Positions 30,978-38,699 of a stretch of 43,362 nt of DNA are shown here, one piece after another (the stretch's first letter is position 1; every line of letters begins with the position of its first letter). A program made the position numbers and the translations under genes. The notes beneath the pieces are model-generated. The model was not told the DNA's origin, did no database searches, and worked only from the letters and a program-made list of their open reading frames with translations. Source of the stretch: a virus; IMG/VR virus record IMGVR_UViG_3300046535_000982, positions 1-43,362 of that record; one strand, 5' to 3'.

Positions 30978-32081
30978 ATGGCCACACTGATTGTCAGCAA
31001 CGGCCAGAGCATTCAGGACGCGATCAACGCGGCCGCGTCCGGCGACACGATCGACGTGGCGGCGGGGACGTATAACGACCAGTTCCTGAGCATCGAGAAA
31101 AGCATCACGCTCCAGGCAGTGGGTGGCGAGGTTGTCATGACGACGGACACCAGCCCACCTGACGGCAAAGCAATGATAACCGAGGGCCAGCCTGGACTCA
31201 GCGTTGCCATCAGCGGCTTTGACATCAGTGGTGTCGCGGTGGGTGATCACAACGGCGCGGCAATTCGCTACGAGGGCGGCGCGCTGGCGTTATCGAACGA
31301 CTTTTTCCACGATAACCAAGAGGGCCTGCTCGGCGCGGCTGATCCGAATGGCAGCATCACCATAGACCACAGTGAATTTGCATCGAATGGCGATGGATCA
31401 GGCTCGACGCACAACATCTACGTCGGAGCAATTGCGAGCTTCACGCTTACGAACTCGTACATCCACGATGCAATCGTCGGGCACGAGATCAAATCCCGCG
31501 CCGCCAGCAACACCATCACCGGCAACCGCATCTTCGACAACGCAGGCAGCGCGAGCTACTCGATCGATCTGCCCAACGGCGGCAACGCCACGATCAGCGG
31601 TAACACGATCGAGCAGGGGCCCAACACCCAGAACCCGTTCATCGTGGCCTACGGTGAGGAGGGGGCCAGCAACCCCGGCACCAGCTTCGCCATCACCGGC
31701 AATACCGTGGTCAACGACGATCCGTCCGGGCGGTTCCTGCTCGACACCGCAACACAGCCGGCTCTGAGCGGCAACAGCGTCTGGGGGCTGCCCGCGACCG
31801 GTGACACTGTGCTGCTGGCCACCAGGCCGAGCCTCGACACGTCATCGCTCAGCTTCATCAGCAATCCGGGTGGTGATCCGCCACCGGCCCCACCGCCGGT
31901 CTCTGAGCCGCCCCCGGCGCCACCGCCGCCTGAACCGCCGCCATTGCCACCACCCGAGCCACCGCCGCTGCCGCCCCCGCCAGAGCCGCCGCCTGTGCCG
32001 CCCCCCGTGCAGCACGGGCATATGGGGCATCACCATCAGCTCGCTGCTGCGCTGCGGGACTTTCTGGCGCCACACACGTAA
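30978..32081 (+). CDS. parallel beta-helix protein with Pro-rich tail
   Basis: A 367-residue protein. Residues 1-290 are a right-handed beta-helix (VSNGQSIQDAINAAASGDTI, DVAAGTYNDQFLSIEKSITL, then turns such as SNTITGNRIFDNAGS and NATISGNTIEQGP). Then comes a proline stretch (PPPAPPPVSEPPPAPPPPEP repeated) and a His-rich end (VQHGHMGHHHQL). No signal peptide is seen. The proline stretch is a rigid spacer of the sort used in surface proteins. GAGGGG precedes the ATG. It opens an accessory block not needed for a P22-type particle; role unknown. Confidence 0.7.
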   Translation: MATLIVSNGQSIQDAINAAASGDTIDVAAGTYNDQFLSIEKSITLQAVGGEVVMTTDTSPPDGKAMITEGQPGLSVAISGFDISGVAVGDHNGAAIRYEGGALALSNDFFHDNQEGLLGAADPNGSITIDHSEFASNGDGSGSTHNIYVGAIASFTLTNSYIHDAIVGHEIKSRAASNTITGNRIFDNAGSASYSIDLPNGGNATISGNTIEQGPNTQNPFIVAYGEEGASNPGTSFAITGNTVVNDDPSGRFLLDTATQPALSGNSVWGLPATGDTVLLATRPSLDTSSLSFISNPGGDPPPAPPPVSEPPPAPPPPEPPPLPPPEPPPLPPPPEPPPVPPPVQHGHMGHHHQLAAALRDFLAPHT

Positions 32082-32113
32082 CGACGCAACGACGCAACGA
32101 CACATGGAGAATT

Positions 32114-32686
32114 ATGATGGCCAGAGTTCACGTCATGGGCGGGTATTTGAACGTCGAGGGGATGAGCGGCGGATATCCGGATCAAGGGCTCCCTGGATCG
32201 CCAGCCTATCCGGATCAGGGGTTGCCGGGCGACCAACCTGGGATCGACAACGCGCTGCCGGAGCCACCGCCTGGCATCTGGCCGCCGCCGAGCCTTGGCA
32301 ATCCCATCGTGCCAATTGGCCCGGACAACACGCTGCCAGTGCAGCCTGGGACGATCTGGCCGTCGCCCGGACGCCCGAACCGCCCCGACCAGGGACTGCC
32401 AGGAGGCGGTGGACACCCTGGTGGTGGCCCCATGCCTGGGAACCCGCCGCGACCCGACCAGGGACTGCCTGGCCGTCCACCGCATGCCAGCGGTCAGCCG
32501 GTGCCGGGCGGTGAGCGACCCGATCAGGGGCTTCCTGGCGGCCAGGGCGGGCAGATCGACAACGCGCTGCCCAGCAAGACGTATTGGATGCTTTGCTACA
32601 GCCCATCGCTGGGGTGGAAGTATGTGAGCGTCGATCCGTCGCTGCGCCCTGGGCACGCGCTCCCGCCGCACGCACAGCCGAAGTAA
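32114..32686 (+). CDS. PDQGLPG-repeat protein
   Basis: A 190-residue Pro/Gly-rich protein. The motif PDQGLPG occurs six times, with variants IDNALP and PDNTLP. An ordered C-terminal part follows (KTYWMLCYSPSLGWKYVSVD, then PSLRPGHALPP). GGAGA precedes tandem ATGs at 32114 and 32117. The repeats suggest an extended, perhaps surface or fibre-like chain with a small terminal fold. It lies between the beta-helix and PEP-CTERM genes, on the same strand. Function unknown. Confidence 0.65.
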   Translation: MMARVHVMGGYLNVEGMSGGYPDQGLPGSPAYPDQGLPGDQPGIDNALPEPPPGIWPPPSLGNPIVPIGPDNTLPVQPGTIWPSPGRPNRPDQGLPGGGGHPGGGPMPGNPPRPDQGLPGRPPHASGQPVPGGERPDQGLPGGQGGQIDNALPSKTYWMLCYSPSLGWKYVSVDPSLRPGHALPPHAQPK

Positions 32687-32714
32687 CCAACAAAACCCAC
32701 AGGGGCTTCACGTC

Positions 32715-33371
32715 ATGAAACACGCACTGCTCGCTACTGCCGCGGTCGTGGCTGGCGCCATGTTCTTCGCGCTTCCTGCCTATGCCACGCAAATTATCGC
32801 GTTCGGCCAGGTCTCCGGCTCCAATACGCTGACGGCCACTGCCAACGGCGCCGGCACTGCAACGGCGCTCAGCACCGATACGGCGATCAGCATCACGCAA
32901 CTGTTCGGGAACGCGCCCACGTCGGGCTTCCTTGACCTCAACGCATCCTCGATCGACGCGGCGGTGGGTGTTGGTCCCGCCCTCTTGCAGCACTATTCGG
33001 GCACCTTCGCGATCACCAGCCTTGCTGGCGGTCTCGGCACCAACTTCCTCTCGGGCACCTTCTCGGATGCGGCGTTTGGATTGGCGACTGGTGAGCAACT
33101 GTCCATCAACGTCGCGTCGCCGCCCGACACCCTCGCGCTCACCTCGGGTGTGATTGCGGCGGCCGATCTGGTGGCGCCGTCCTCGTTCACCCTGTCGCTG
33201 TCCAACGTCCTCCCGGCGCTCAGCCTCGACAACGCCACCCTTGCCAGCTTCACCGCCTCGTATTCGGGCGTGGCCAGCGCGACCACGGAGGCCGTGCCGG
33301 AGCCTGCCACGCTGGCGCTGCTGGGCGTGGGGCTGCTCGGGCTTGGGTTGGTGCGTCAGCGGCGTGCGTGA
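32715..33371 (+). CDS. PEP-CTERM sorting-signal protein
   Basis: A 218-residue secreted protein. The signal peptide is MKHALLATAAVVAGAMFFAL, with probable cleavage after AYA (residue 24). The mature part is a Thr/Ser/Ala-rich beta domain. The end is VPEPATLALLGVGLLGLGLV then RQRRA: the VPEP motif, one membrane helix and a basic tail that define PEP-CTERM substrates of exosortase. No exosortase is encoded here, so the host must supply it. Expressed by a prophage or infected cell, it would place a phage protein on the host surface. It is coupled to the next gene (TGATG). Confidence 0.85.
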   Translation: MKHALLATAAVVAGAMFFALPAYATQIIAFGQVSGSNTLTATANGAGTATALSTDTAISITQLFGNAPTSGFLDLNASSIDAAVGVGPALLQHYSGTFAITSLAGGLGTNFLSGTFSDAAFGLATGEQLSINVASPPDTLALTSGVIAAADLVAPSSFTLSLSNVLPALSLDNATLASFTASYSGVASATTEAVPEPATLALLGVGLLGLGLVRQRRA

Positions 33372-33559
33372 TGAGCGAGGAACCGACCAGGCTGTGGCTA
33401 TGGAAGAACGGCGACCACTACCTCGCATTCGACAATCCGTGCCCGACGTATGGTGGCGGTGACCCGATGACGTTGGGAGAGCCGGTGGCGATCGCCATTC
33501 TCACGGCATCAACGCCTGGTTGGCAGAAATGGGATGACCAGGGGCGTTACGTGGCCTGA
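33371..33559 (+). CDS. 62-residue protein, unknown
   Basis: MSEEPTRLWLWKNGDHYLAF, DNPCPTYGGGDPMTLGEPVA, IAILTASTPGWQKWDDQGRY. Small, soluble and tryptophan-rich. TGATG overlaps on both sides tie it to the PEP-CTERM gene and the holin-like gene. No family recognised. Confidence 0.6.
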   Translation: MSEEPTRLWLWKNGDHYLAFDNPCPTYGGGDPMTLGEPVAIAILTASTPGWQKWDDQGRYVA

Positions 33560-33789
33560 TGGTCGAGGCACCTCCGAACGGCAACGGGGGCGGCCACACC
33601 ACGGTCGTCCAGGCGGCGATCAAGCTGGGGCAATCAGTCACCCACGGGCTGGGGCCGCAGTTCTTAGCGTTGGTGCTGGTGAACATCGTCTTTATGGGGG
33701 CGTTTGTATGGTACGTAGATGCTAGGGCGCGCCACTCGGTGGTGATCATCGAGCGCTTGCTAGCTTCATGTCTTCAGCAGTCCCGTTGA
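33559..33789 (+). CDS. holin-like single-pass membrane protein, altered 3' end
   Basis: A 76-residue protein: MVEAPPNGNGGGHTTVVQAA, one membrane segment (FLALVLVNIVFMGAFVWYV), then a short C-terminal helix (DARARHSVVIIERLLASCLQ). It resembles small phage membrane proteins of holin type; function unproven. Its last 26 codons have a second, diverged version at 34480-34560 (FWFVDARARHTADVLNQLLH), on the far side of the HNH gene, so the 3' end appears to have been replaced when that gene arrived. Confidence 0.6.
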   Translation: MVEAPPNGNGGGHTTVVQAAIKLGQSVTHGLGPQFLALVLVNIVFMGAFVWYVDARARHSVVIIERLLASCLQQSR

Positions 33790-34436
33790 GACCATAGACG
33801 AGAGACGCGATTGCGATGCTGTCGCGGGGTGGGGGCGATAAACAGCTTATCAGCCGGCCAACCGCGGTCGAGACGTACTTGAAGGGTGCTTCTTCTAAGC
33901 CCAGCATCCTTCGCTGCATCTGTCACAGTCTTTGGTCCTGACGGTGTCTCGATAATGACCGTATCTTGCCTATTGCGGCTTTGTTGAGCGCGGGTTGCCC
34001 ACCGCACGTTGCCGGGTTCGTAGCCCTGATCATTGTCGATCCGATCAATTTCAAGACCGGGCGCGTAGCCTTCCGCTATGTCGCTCCAGAAGTCAGAAAA
34101 GGACGCACGCCACCTCTCGCAAACAGCGATGCCGCGAGCGCCATAATGTTTCCATCCAGGATCGCTGGGGCTATGGCAGCGTCGTATGAGCGATCCCCAC
34201 ACTTTGTAGATAGGATGCTGACACATTCCATGCTGGGTGACCCTGTCCTTGAAAAGACAGCCGCACGACCCCGAGCGTCCTCTGACGACGTTAGAAACTG
34301 ATATCGGTTTGATTGTGCCGCAGTCGCACACGAACAGCCACCAGGTGCCTTCGCGTCGCGGCGGGAGTGCCTTAAGCGCCACCAGCCGCTGGAACCTGTC
34401 GCCGGGACTGAGGTGATGTTTCTTTGGGGCAGGCAT
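33774..34436 (-). CDS. HNH homing endonuclease inserted in holin-like gene
   Basis: A 220-residue protein starting MPAPKKHHLSPGDRFQRLVA. An N-terminal zinc-type region (WWLFVCDCGTIKPISVSNVV, GSCGCLFKDR) precedes the HNH core: RRCHSPSDPGWKHYGARGIA, VCERWRASFSDFWSDIAEG, EIDRIDNDQGYEPGNVRWAT. A C-terminal helix-turn-helix-like part follows (TVTDAAKDAGLRRSTLQVRL). A longer frame to 34526 runs into the leftover target and is not the likely start. It overlaps the target's 3' end by 16 bases and is antisense to it. Confidence 0.85.
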   Translation of the reverse strand: MPAPKKHHLSPGDRFQRLVALKALPPRREGTWWLFVCDCGTIKPISVSNVVRGRSGSCGCLFKDRVTQHGMCQHPIYKVWGSLIRRCHSPSDPGWKHYGARGIAVCERWRASFSDFWSDIAEGYAPGLEIDRIDNDQGYEPGNVRWATRAQQSRNRQDTVIIETPSGPKTVTDAAKDAGLRRSTLQVRLDRGWPADKLFIAPTPRQHRNRVSRLWSQRDC

Positions 34437-34479
34437 CGATGCTATGTGCTGGATTACAACATAATCGTCAATCACCCTG

Positions 34480-34560
34480 TTCTGGTTCGTTGATGCGAGG
34501 GCGCGACACACTGCCGACGTGCTCAATCAGTTGCTGCACGCTTGTCTTACGAAACCGTGA
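34480..34560 (+). pseudogene. orphan 3' end of the holin-like gene
   Basis: The frame gives FWFVDARARHTADVLNQLLH, then ACLTKP and stop, aligning with VWYVDARARHSVVIIERLLA at the end of the gene at 33559. DNA is similar too (TGGTTCGTTGATGCGAGGGC versus TGGTACGTAGATGCTAGGGC). A stop lies just upstream, so it is not expressed as a protein. It marks where the target gene ended before the HNH gene came in. Confidence 0.65.
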
Positions 34561-34564
34561 GGCT

Positions 34565-34846
34565 TCACAGCCATACTTCCTCTATCTCAGGCACGTCCTG
34601 CGGGTTGCGTTCCATCCAGGTCAGGTCCGGCGGCAGCAACGAGCGCAGCTCGCCCAGGCTGTCGTGGGTCATGACGAACCGGGTGGGGCGTGTTTCCGGC
34701 AGGGTGACGTGCATCCGCGCCACCCATCTGCCGGGATACTCTCGTGTTACCGGCCGGTAGACCACCCACATCGGCAACCGGGCGCGCAGCCGCCAATGCA
34801 GCCGGGCCATGTAGTCAGCGCTCGGGACACGAACCACGGGCAACAT
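34565..34846 (-). CDS. 93-residue protein, unknown
   Basis: MLPVVRVPSADYMARLHWRL, RMHVTLPETRPTRFVMTHDS, LGELRSLLPPDLTWMERNPQ, ending IEEVWL. ATG follows TAGGAGGCGGC, a site identical in its core to that of the next gene upstream. Beta-strands and a terminal acidic helix are likely. Function unknown. Confidence 0.6.
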   Translation of the reverse strand: MLPVVRVPSADYMARLHWRLRARLPMWVVYRPVTREYPGRWVARMHVTLPETRPTRFVMTHDSLGELRSLLPPDLTWMERNPQDVPEIEEVWL

Positions 34847-34854
34847 GCCGCCTC

Positions 34855-35094
34855 CTACTCATCAACCTGCCCCTCACGCTCATTGAGCTTAGCGGCTATC
34901 TTGGCAGCCCATGTCAGCGCGTCCTCCAGCTTATCGAACTCCCACCCGAACAGCTCCCTCTCGGCGCTGTAGACTGTGACCTGGGGCTTGACCGTCAAAG
35001 TCTCGCTCAACTTGTTCTCGCGGTAGGCAACCACAGCAGTGACCTGCTCAGGCCGCACCCAGGCTCCGGGCCGAAGCTCGATCAGCGCGCCCAT
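34855..35094 (-). CDS. 79-residue protein, unknown
   Basis: MGALIELRPGAWVRPEQVTA, VVAYRENKLSETLTVKPQVT, VYSAERELFGWEFDKLEDAL: a beta-rich part then a helix. ATG follows TAGGAGGCGGT. The pair 34565/34855 is antisense to the structural operon and sits in the accessory block. Function unknown. Confidence 0.6.
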   Translation of the reverse strand: MGALIELRPGAWVRPEQVTAVVAYRENKLSETLTVKPQVTVYSAERELFGWEFDKLEDALTWAAKIAAKLNEREGQVDE

Positions 35095-35152
35095 ACCGCC
35101 TCCTACTCTTCAAAATGCCCCTTTCCGATAGCTACCCCCAGAGAAGTGCCAG

Positions 35153-35365
35153 ATGCCACAATTAAGCGCCCCGGAAGCTGTCAGAACACCCCAGGAATGG
35201 CTCGACGGCCACGCGTCAGGCGTGGCATCGCGCGATGGCGAAGTGTCGCTGCTCAATGCGGTAATCCGGGAATTAGCGGCAGAGAAGATGGCGACATTGG
35301 CGGCTATGCGCGAGTTGCTGAGTGGCCACGACAAGGCCGCCCGCCGGATACTGGATGAGGCATAG
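35153..35365 (+). CDS. 70-residue helical protein, unknown
   Basis: MPQLSAPEAVRTPQEWLDGH, SLLNAVIRELAAEKMATLAA, MRELLSGHDKAARRILDEA. Mostly helical, no membrane segment, weak ribosome site. A GCCCCG/CGGGGC hairpin (35376-35403) follows the gene. The antisense frame over the same bases is less protein-like. Function unknown. Confidence 0.5.
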   Translation: MPQLSAPEAVRTPQEWLDGHASGVASRDGEVSLLNAVIRELAAEKMATLAAMRELLSGHDKAARRILDEA

Positions 35366-35375
35366 GTAAAGAAAG

Positions 35376-35403
35376 GCCCCGCACTCACAGGGAGATACGG
35401 GGC
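35376..35403 (+). promoter_or_regulatory. GCCCCG/CGGGGC stem-loop
   Basis: A 6-bp GC stem with a 16-nt loop between the genes at 35153 and 35457. No T-run follows; it may be an mRNA processing or attenuation element. Confidence 0.3.
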
Positions 35404-35456
35404 GCTGAAGTTCTCGGACTTATCGCGGAGCCACCCTAGCACAGCGGAGCGCCGCC

Positions 35457-35762
35457 ATGCCAGCCAGGGCGAACATGAAGCACGTCATCTCCGTTCCCTG
35501 GACGGACGAGGAGCGCACGACGCTGCGCCGGATGTGGGAGAACGGCATGGGGCCGACCCTCATAGGGCGCATGCTGGGGCGCTCCAAATACAGCGTCACC
35601 AAGCAGACGCAGGCGTTGCATCTGCCACGACACCGGCTGCCGCCCGGTCTGGCGCCGATGCCGGAACCCCGCCAGCGACCACCACAACCGCTGCGACCTG
35701 GCGCGCGCACGCTGCCGCCGCTGCCGAGTGAACTGACGGCCGAGAACTCCTCCCACGGGTGA
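35457..35762 (+). CDS. GcrA/SANT-like DNA-binding protein
   Basis: A 101-residue protein. Residues 12-58 (VPWTDEERTTLRRMWENGMG, PTLIGRMLGRSKYSVTKQTQ, ALHLPRH) match the W-T-D-E-E start and helix pattern of GcrA-like regulators of alphaproteobacteria. The rest is Pro/Arg-rich. It may bind DNA to time late genes or touch host cell-cycle control; both are inference. It lies just before the scaffold gene. Confidence 0.6.
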   Translation: MPARANMKHVISVPWTDEERTTLRRMWENGMGPTLIGRMLGRSKYSVTKQTQALHLPRHRLPPGLAPMPEPRQRPPQPLRPGARTLPPLPSELTAENSSHG

Positions 35763-35843
35763 GGCCGAAGGGCGGCGCTCCGTGCTTGCTGACGAACCAA
35801 GCACGGAGTCGATCGCCACCAACACGCATCTCCGAGGACCATT

Positions 35844-36725
35844 ATGGCTAACGAACAACTCGAGCAGTTCCTCGCGGGCGAGACCGCGACCGTCACAGAT
35901 GCCCCCGCACCAGCCCCGCAGGCAGCGCCAGAGCCGCCGGCGCCGAAGCCCGAGGCAAAGCCCGAGCCGGCCGCCAAGCCCGCCACAGCCAAGCCGGAGC
36001 CCGAGGACGAGGCCGATGCAGAGCCGTCTGAGCGGCTCGAGCAGGACGGCAAGTCGTACATCCCGCAGCAAGTGCTGGAACGTGAACGCCAACGCCGTCA
36101 GGACTGGAAAGCCAGAGCCGTTGAGGCCGAGACCAAGCACAAGGAGCTGATGCGGCAGCTCGAAGACGCCCAGCGCCGCGCGACAGCCCCGCCACCGCAG
36201 CCACAGGCGCCCCCACAGCCGCCGCCGGACCCGGCCACCAACCCGCAGGGCTGGGCGCAGCACGTCGTCCAGCAGCAGCAGGCCGCGCTGCTCAATGAGC
36301 GGCTCAACAACTCCGAGATGATGCTGAGCGATAAGATCGGGGCGGAGAAGCTGTCGGAATACGTCAACGAGTTTCGCCAAATGGCCAACGCCGATCCGAC
36401 GCTGTTCGGCAAGCTGTATTCCCAGCCTCACCCCTATGCGTGGCTAACCCGCGAGGTCGACCGGCTGCGCCTGGTGCGCGATGTCGGTGACGACCCGGCC
36501 GCATACCGCGAGAAGATACTGGCCGAGGAGCGCGTGAAGTGGGAGGCCGAGGCTAAGGCCGCACCAGCCGTCTCACCAGCCGCCGGGATGCAGCCAAGCC
36601 TCGGCACCGCTCGCAGCGTCGCAGGACGCACGGCGGGGGCGTGGTCCGGCGAGCCGAGCCTCGAGGACGTGTTGATGCCTATTCAAAACAGAAAGAACTC
36701 TAATGGCCAGACGACACGGTTTTAA
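35844..36725 (+). CDS. scaffold-like protein
   Basis: A 293-residue protein with an acidic, Pro/Ala-rich N-terminus (PAPAPQAAPEPPAPKPEAKP), a long coiled coil (QQVLERERQRRQDWKARAVE, ETKHKELMRQLEDAQRRA), and a helical middle. Its C-terminal end (EPSLEDVLMPIQNRKNSNGQ) is basic, as expected for coat binding. Its place, portal before and capsid after, supports a scaffold role. The four last bases overlap the convergent HNH gene. Confidence 0.75.
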   Translation: MANEQLEQFLAGETATVTDAPAPAPQAAPEPPAPKPEAKPEPAAKPATAKPEPEDEADAEPSERLEQDGKSYIPQQVLERERQRRQDWKARAVEAETKHKELMRQLEDAQRRATAPPPQPQAPPQPPPDPATNPQGWAQHVVQQQQAALLNERLNNSEMMLSDKIGAEKLSEYVNEFRQMANADPTLFGKLYSQPHPYAWLTREVDRLRLVRDVGDDPAAYREKILAEERVKWEAEAKAAPAVSPAAGMQPSLGTARSVAGRTAGAWSGEPSLEDVLMPIQNRKNSNGQTTRF

Positions 36726-37252
36726 TCGACGCGCGAGAACTCACCATAAGATCGACGCACTTCCTCGTCTCTGACAGCTTTGGCCTCATCGATGGAAGCG
36801 AACGTGCCGAGATGCTTCGTTTTCCCGTCGCGCGTCACCGAAACATACCATTTGCCTTTCGTGGGGGATCGGAACACGCCAAGGATGCCGCTAGAATTGT
36901 TCCTCATAGGACGGGCACGAACGTTGTTTTGGCTGTGGGTGGCCTCGCGCAGGTTGGCAATTCGGTTGTCCGAAGTGATCCTGTTGATGTGGTCAATTTG
37001 CTCATTTGGCCAATGTCCATAGATGTAGAGCCACGCAAGGCGATGCGCGAGATAGTGCCTACTGTTCAGCATGATCCGGATATAGCCGTATTTGGAGACT
37101 TCACCGCTCACCTTCCCCGCATTCCTGGCATTGCTGGATCCGCGAAGACCGGTTCGCCATTTCCAGGTGAAGATGCCAGTCGCCGGGTCGTAGTCGAGGG
37201 CCGCGCGCAGTTCGTCAGCCGTCAGAGGATCGTCTAAACGTGGGGCAACCAT
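36722..37252 (-). CDS. HNH endonuclease with AP2 domain
   Basis: A 176-residue protein. The HNH_3 core reads LRAALDYDPATGIFTWKWRT, YGYIRIMLNSRHYLAHRLAW, YGHWPNEQIDHINRITSDNR, IANLREATHSQNNVRARP. The C-terminal 55 residues are an AP2-type DNA-binding domain (SGILGVFRSPTKGKWYVSVT, KTKHLGTFASIDEAKAVRDE). It lies antisense between scaffold and capsid. Homing to this highly conserved structural block is the likely reason for its place. Confidence 0.9.
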   Translation of the reverse strand: MVAPRLDDPLTADELRAALDYDPATGIFTWKWRTGLRGSSNARNAGKVSGEVSKYGYIRIMLNSRHYLAHRLAWLYIYGHWPNEQIDHINRITSDNRIANLREATHSQNNVRARPMRNNSSGILGVFRSPTKGKWYVSVTRDGKTKHLGTFASIDEAKAVRDEEVRRSYGEFSRVD

Positions 37253-37280
37253 GAACTGTCCCTTCCACAGTGATTGGCCA

Positions 37281-37320
37281 GAGCCCTGGAGACCGCAGCA
37301 ACGGTCCAGGGCTCGCCTTT
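37281..37320 (+). terminator. intrinsic terminator before capsid leader
   Basis: GAGCCCTGGA (37281-37290) and TCCAGGGCTC (37305-37314) form a 10-bp stem, extendable with a small bulge, followed by GCCTTT. It would stop scaffold-operon transcripts, leaving the capsid gene to use its own promoter or antitermination. Confidence 0.65.
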
Positions 37321-37362
37321 CCTAGCACAGAATTCGCGGTTCCCAAGGGGCGCCGCGCATAC

Positions 37363-37512
37363 CCGTAGCCGGGGTCAATCGGGCGTTTCGACCAGTCCCA
37401 GGTCGTCGAAGTGGGGCTAACCGTCGCCGGGTGAACTCAGCGGGTGTCCGACCGTAGCCGGGTCGTAACAAGCGGGCGGTTCGACCTATCGAGTCCGGGT
37501 CGTCGAAGCGGG
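37363..37512 (+). repeat. imperfect tandem repeats in capsid leader
   Basis: Units built on CCGGGTCG, GCGGG and CGACC recur at about 37368, 37427, 37457 and 37495. Two larger copies are visible (CCGTAGCCGGG at 37363 and 37453; GGTCGTCGAAG at 37401 and 37498). GGTC/GACC arms allow several alternative hairpins. No gene is seen from 37253 to 37540 apart from a 9-codon frame (37524) overlapping the capsid start. Confidence 0.6.
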
Positions 37513-37540
37513 CCGCAATCCCAATGCGGAACCCCAAACA

Positions 37541-38650
37541 ATGGCTGACATGAATGTAACCCCGGCAAGACCGGGTCTGACCCCAATAATCTGGCAATCA
37601 GACTTTTGGGTTGAGTATCTCAGGGAAAACCAGTTCACACCTTATTTCGGCACCACAATGGACGCGATGATCCAACTACAGACGGATCTGACGCGCAAAC
37701 GTGGCGACACCGTCGTGTTCCCCACCGTCCGCAATCTGGTCGGAGCCGGCGTAACGGGCAACACGGTGCTCGAGGGCAATGAGGAGATACTGAACGCCCG
37801 CAGCCTGAACGTCGTTGTCGGCGTCATCCGGCACGCCGTGGCTGTGTCGGAATGGGACGAGCAGAAGAGCATCATCGATCTGCTCCAGGCCGGTCGCCAG
37901 GTGCTGAAGAACTGGGCGGCGAACAAGTTGCGGGCCGACATCATCACCAGCCTTGGCGCCATCACAGCTGATGGCAATGTGCAGCTCACCTACGCGGTGG
38001 CAACGGCGGCACAGCGCAACACCTGGCTGGTGAACAACTCGGATCGCGTGCTGTTCGGTGCCAGCAAATCCAACAACACGGGCGTCTACGCCACCTCACT
38101 GACCAACGTCGACAATACCGCCGACAAACTCACCGCCGCCCAGGTCACGCTGGCCAAGCGCATCGCGCGCACCGCCACGCCCAAGATCCGTCCCATCCGG
38201 GTCAACCGTGACGAGGAGTGGTACGTGATGTTCGTGCCCAGCATGGCGTTCCGCGATCTGATGCTCGATCCGGTGATTATCAACGCCCTGCAATATGCCT
38301 GGAACCGCGGCTCCGACAATCCGTTGTTCACCGCTGGTGACATCCTCTACGACGGCGTGATTATCAGGGAAATCCCTGAACTGCCGGTGCTGGCCGGCGC
38401 TGGCTCGGGGGGCACCACCGATGTCGCTGCATCGTATCTTTGCGGCGCGCAGGCGATCGGCATCGCCTGGGCTCAGCGCACCAAAGTGATCGAAAACCGA
38501 CGCGACTACGGGTTCTTCAACGGCGTTGGTGTTGAGGAAATCCGCGGCGTGCAGAAGCTGCGTTTCGGCGTTGATCCCACTGTTGACACAACAAAACCAG
38601 TGGACAACGGGATAGTTACGGTTTGGAGTGCGGCTGTAGCTGACGCATAA
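37541..38650 (+). CDS. major capsid protein, N4-gp56-like
   Basis: A 369-residue protein. The segment FTPYFGTTMDAMIQLQTDLT, RKRGDTVVFPTVRNLVGAGV, TGNTVLEGNEEILNARSLNV, then RHAVAVSEWDEQKSIIDLLQ matches the N4-gp56/DUF4043 capsid family, with an HK97-type fold expected. EEWYVMFVPSMAFRDLMLDP lies later in the same fold. The ATG lacks a strong ribosome site, surprising for the most abundant protein; the repeat-rich leader may help. It is followed by the Ig-domain gene. Confidence 0.85.
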   Translation: MADMNVTPARPGLTPIIWQSDFWVEYLRENQFTPYFGTTMDAMIQLQTDLTRKRGDTVVFPTVRNLVGAGVTGNTVLEGNEEILNARSLNVVVGVIRHAVAVSEWDEQKSIIDLLQAGRQVLKNWAANKLRADIITSLGAITADGNVQLTYAVATAAQRNTWLVNNSDRVLFGASKSNNTGVYATSLTNVDNTADKLTAAQVTLAKRIARTATPKIRPIRVNRDEEWYVMFVPSMAFRDLMLDPVIINALQYAWNRGSDNPLFTAGDILYDGVIIREIPELPVLAGAGSGGTTDVAASYLCGAQAIGIAWAQRTKVIENRRDYGFFNGVGVEEIRGVQKLRFGVDPTVDTTKPVDNGIVTVWSAAVADA

Positions 38651-38699
38651 CTGGGTGATCATCAGCTATTTCTTGCGCTATACTTCTAGGAGACCAGAC

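Noticed and set aside
32133-33428. Long open frame (431 codons) on the minus strand
   Set aside because: Very Arg-rich and antisense to the PDQGLPG-repeat and PEP-CTERM genes, both with recognisable protein features.
35436-36431. 331-codon minus-strand frame over the scaffold gene
   Set aside because: Low-complexity shadow of the Pro/Ala/Gln-rich scaffold sequence.
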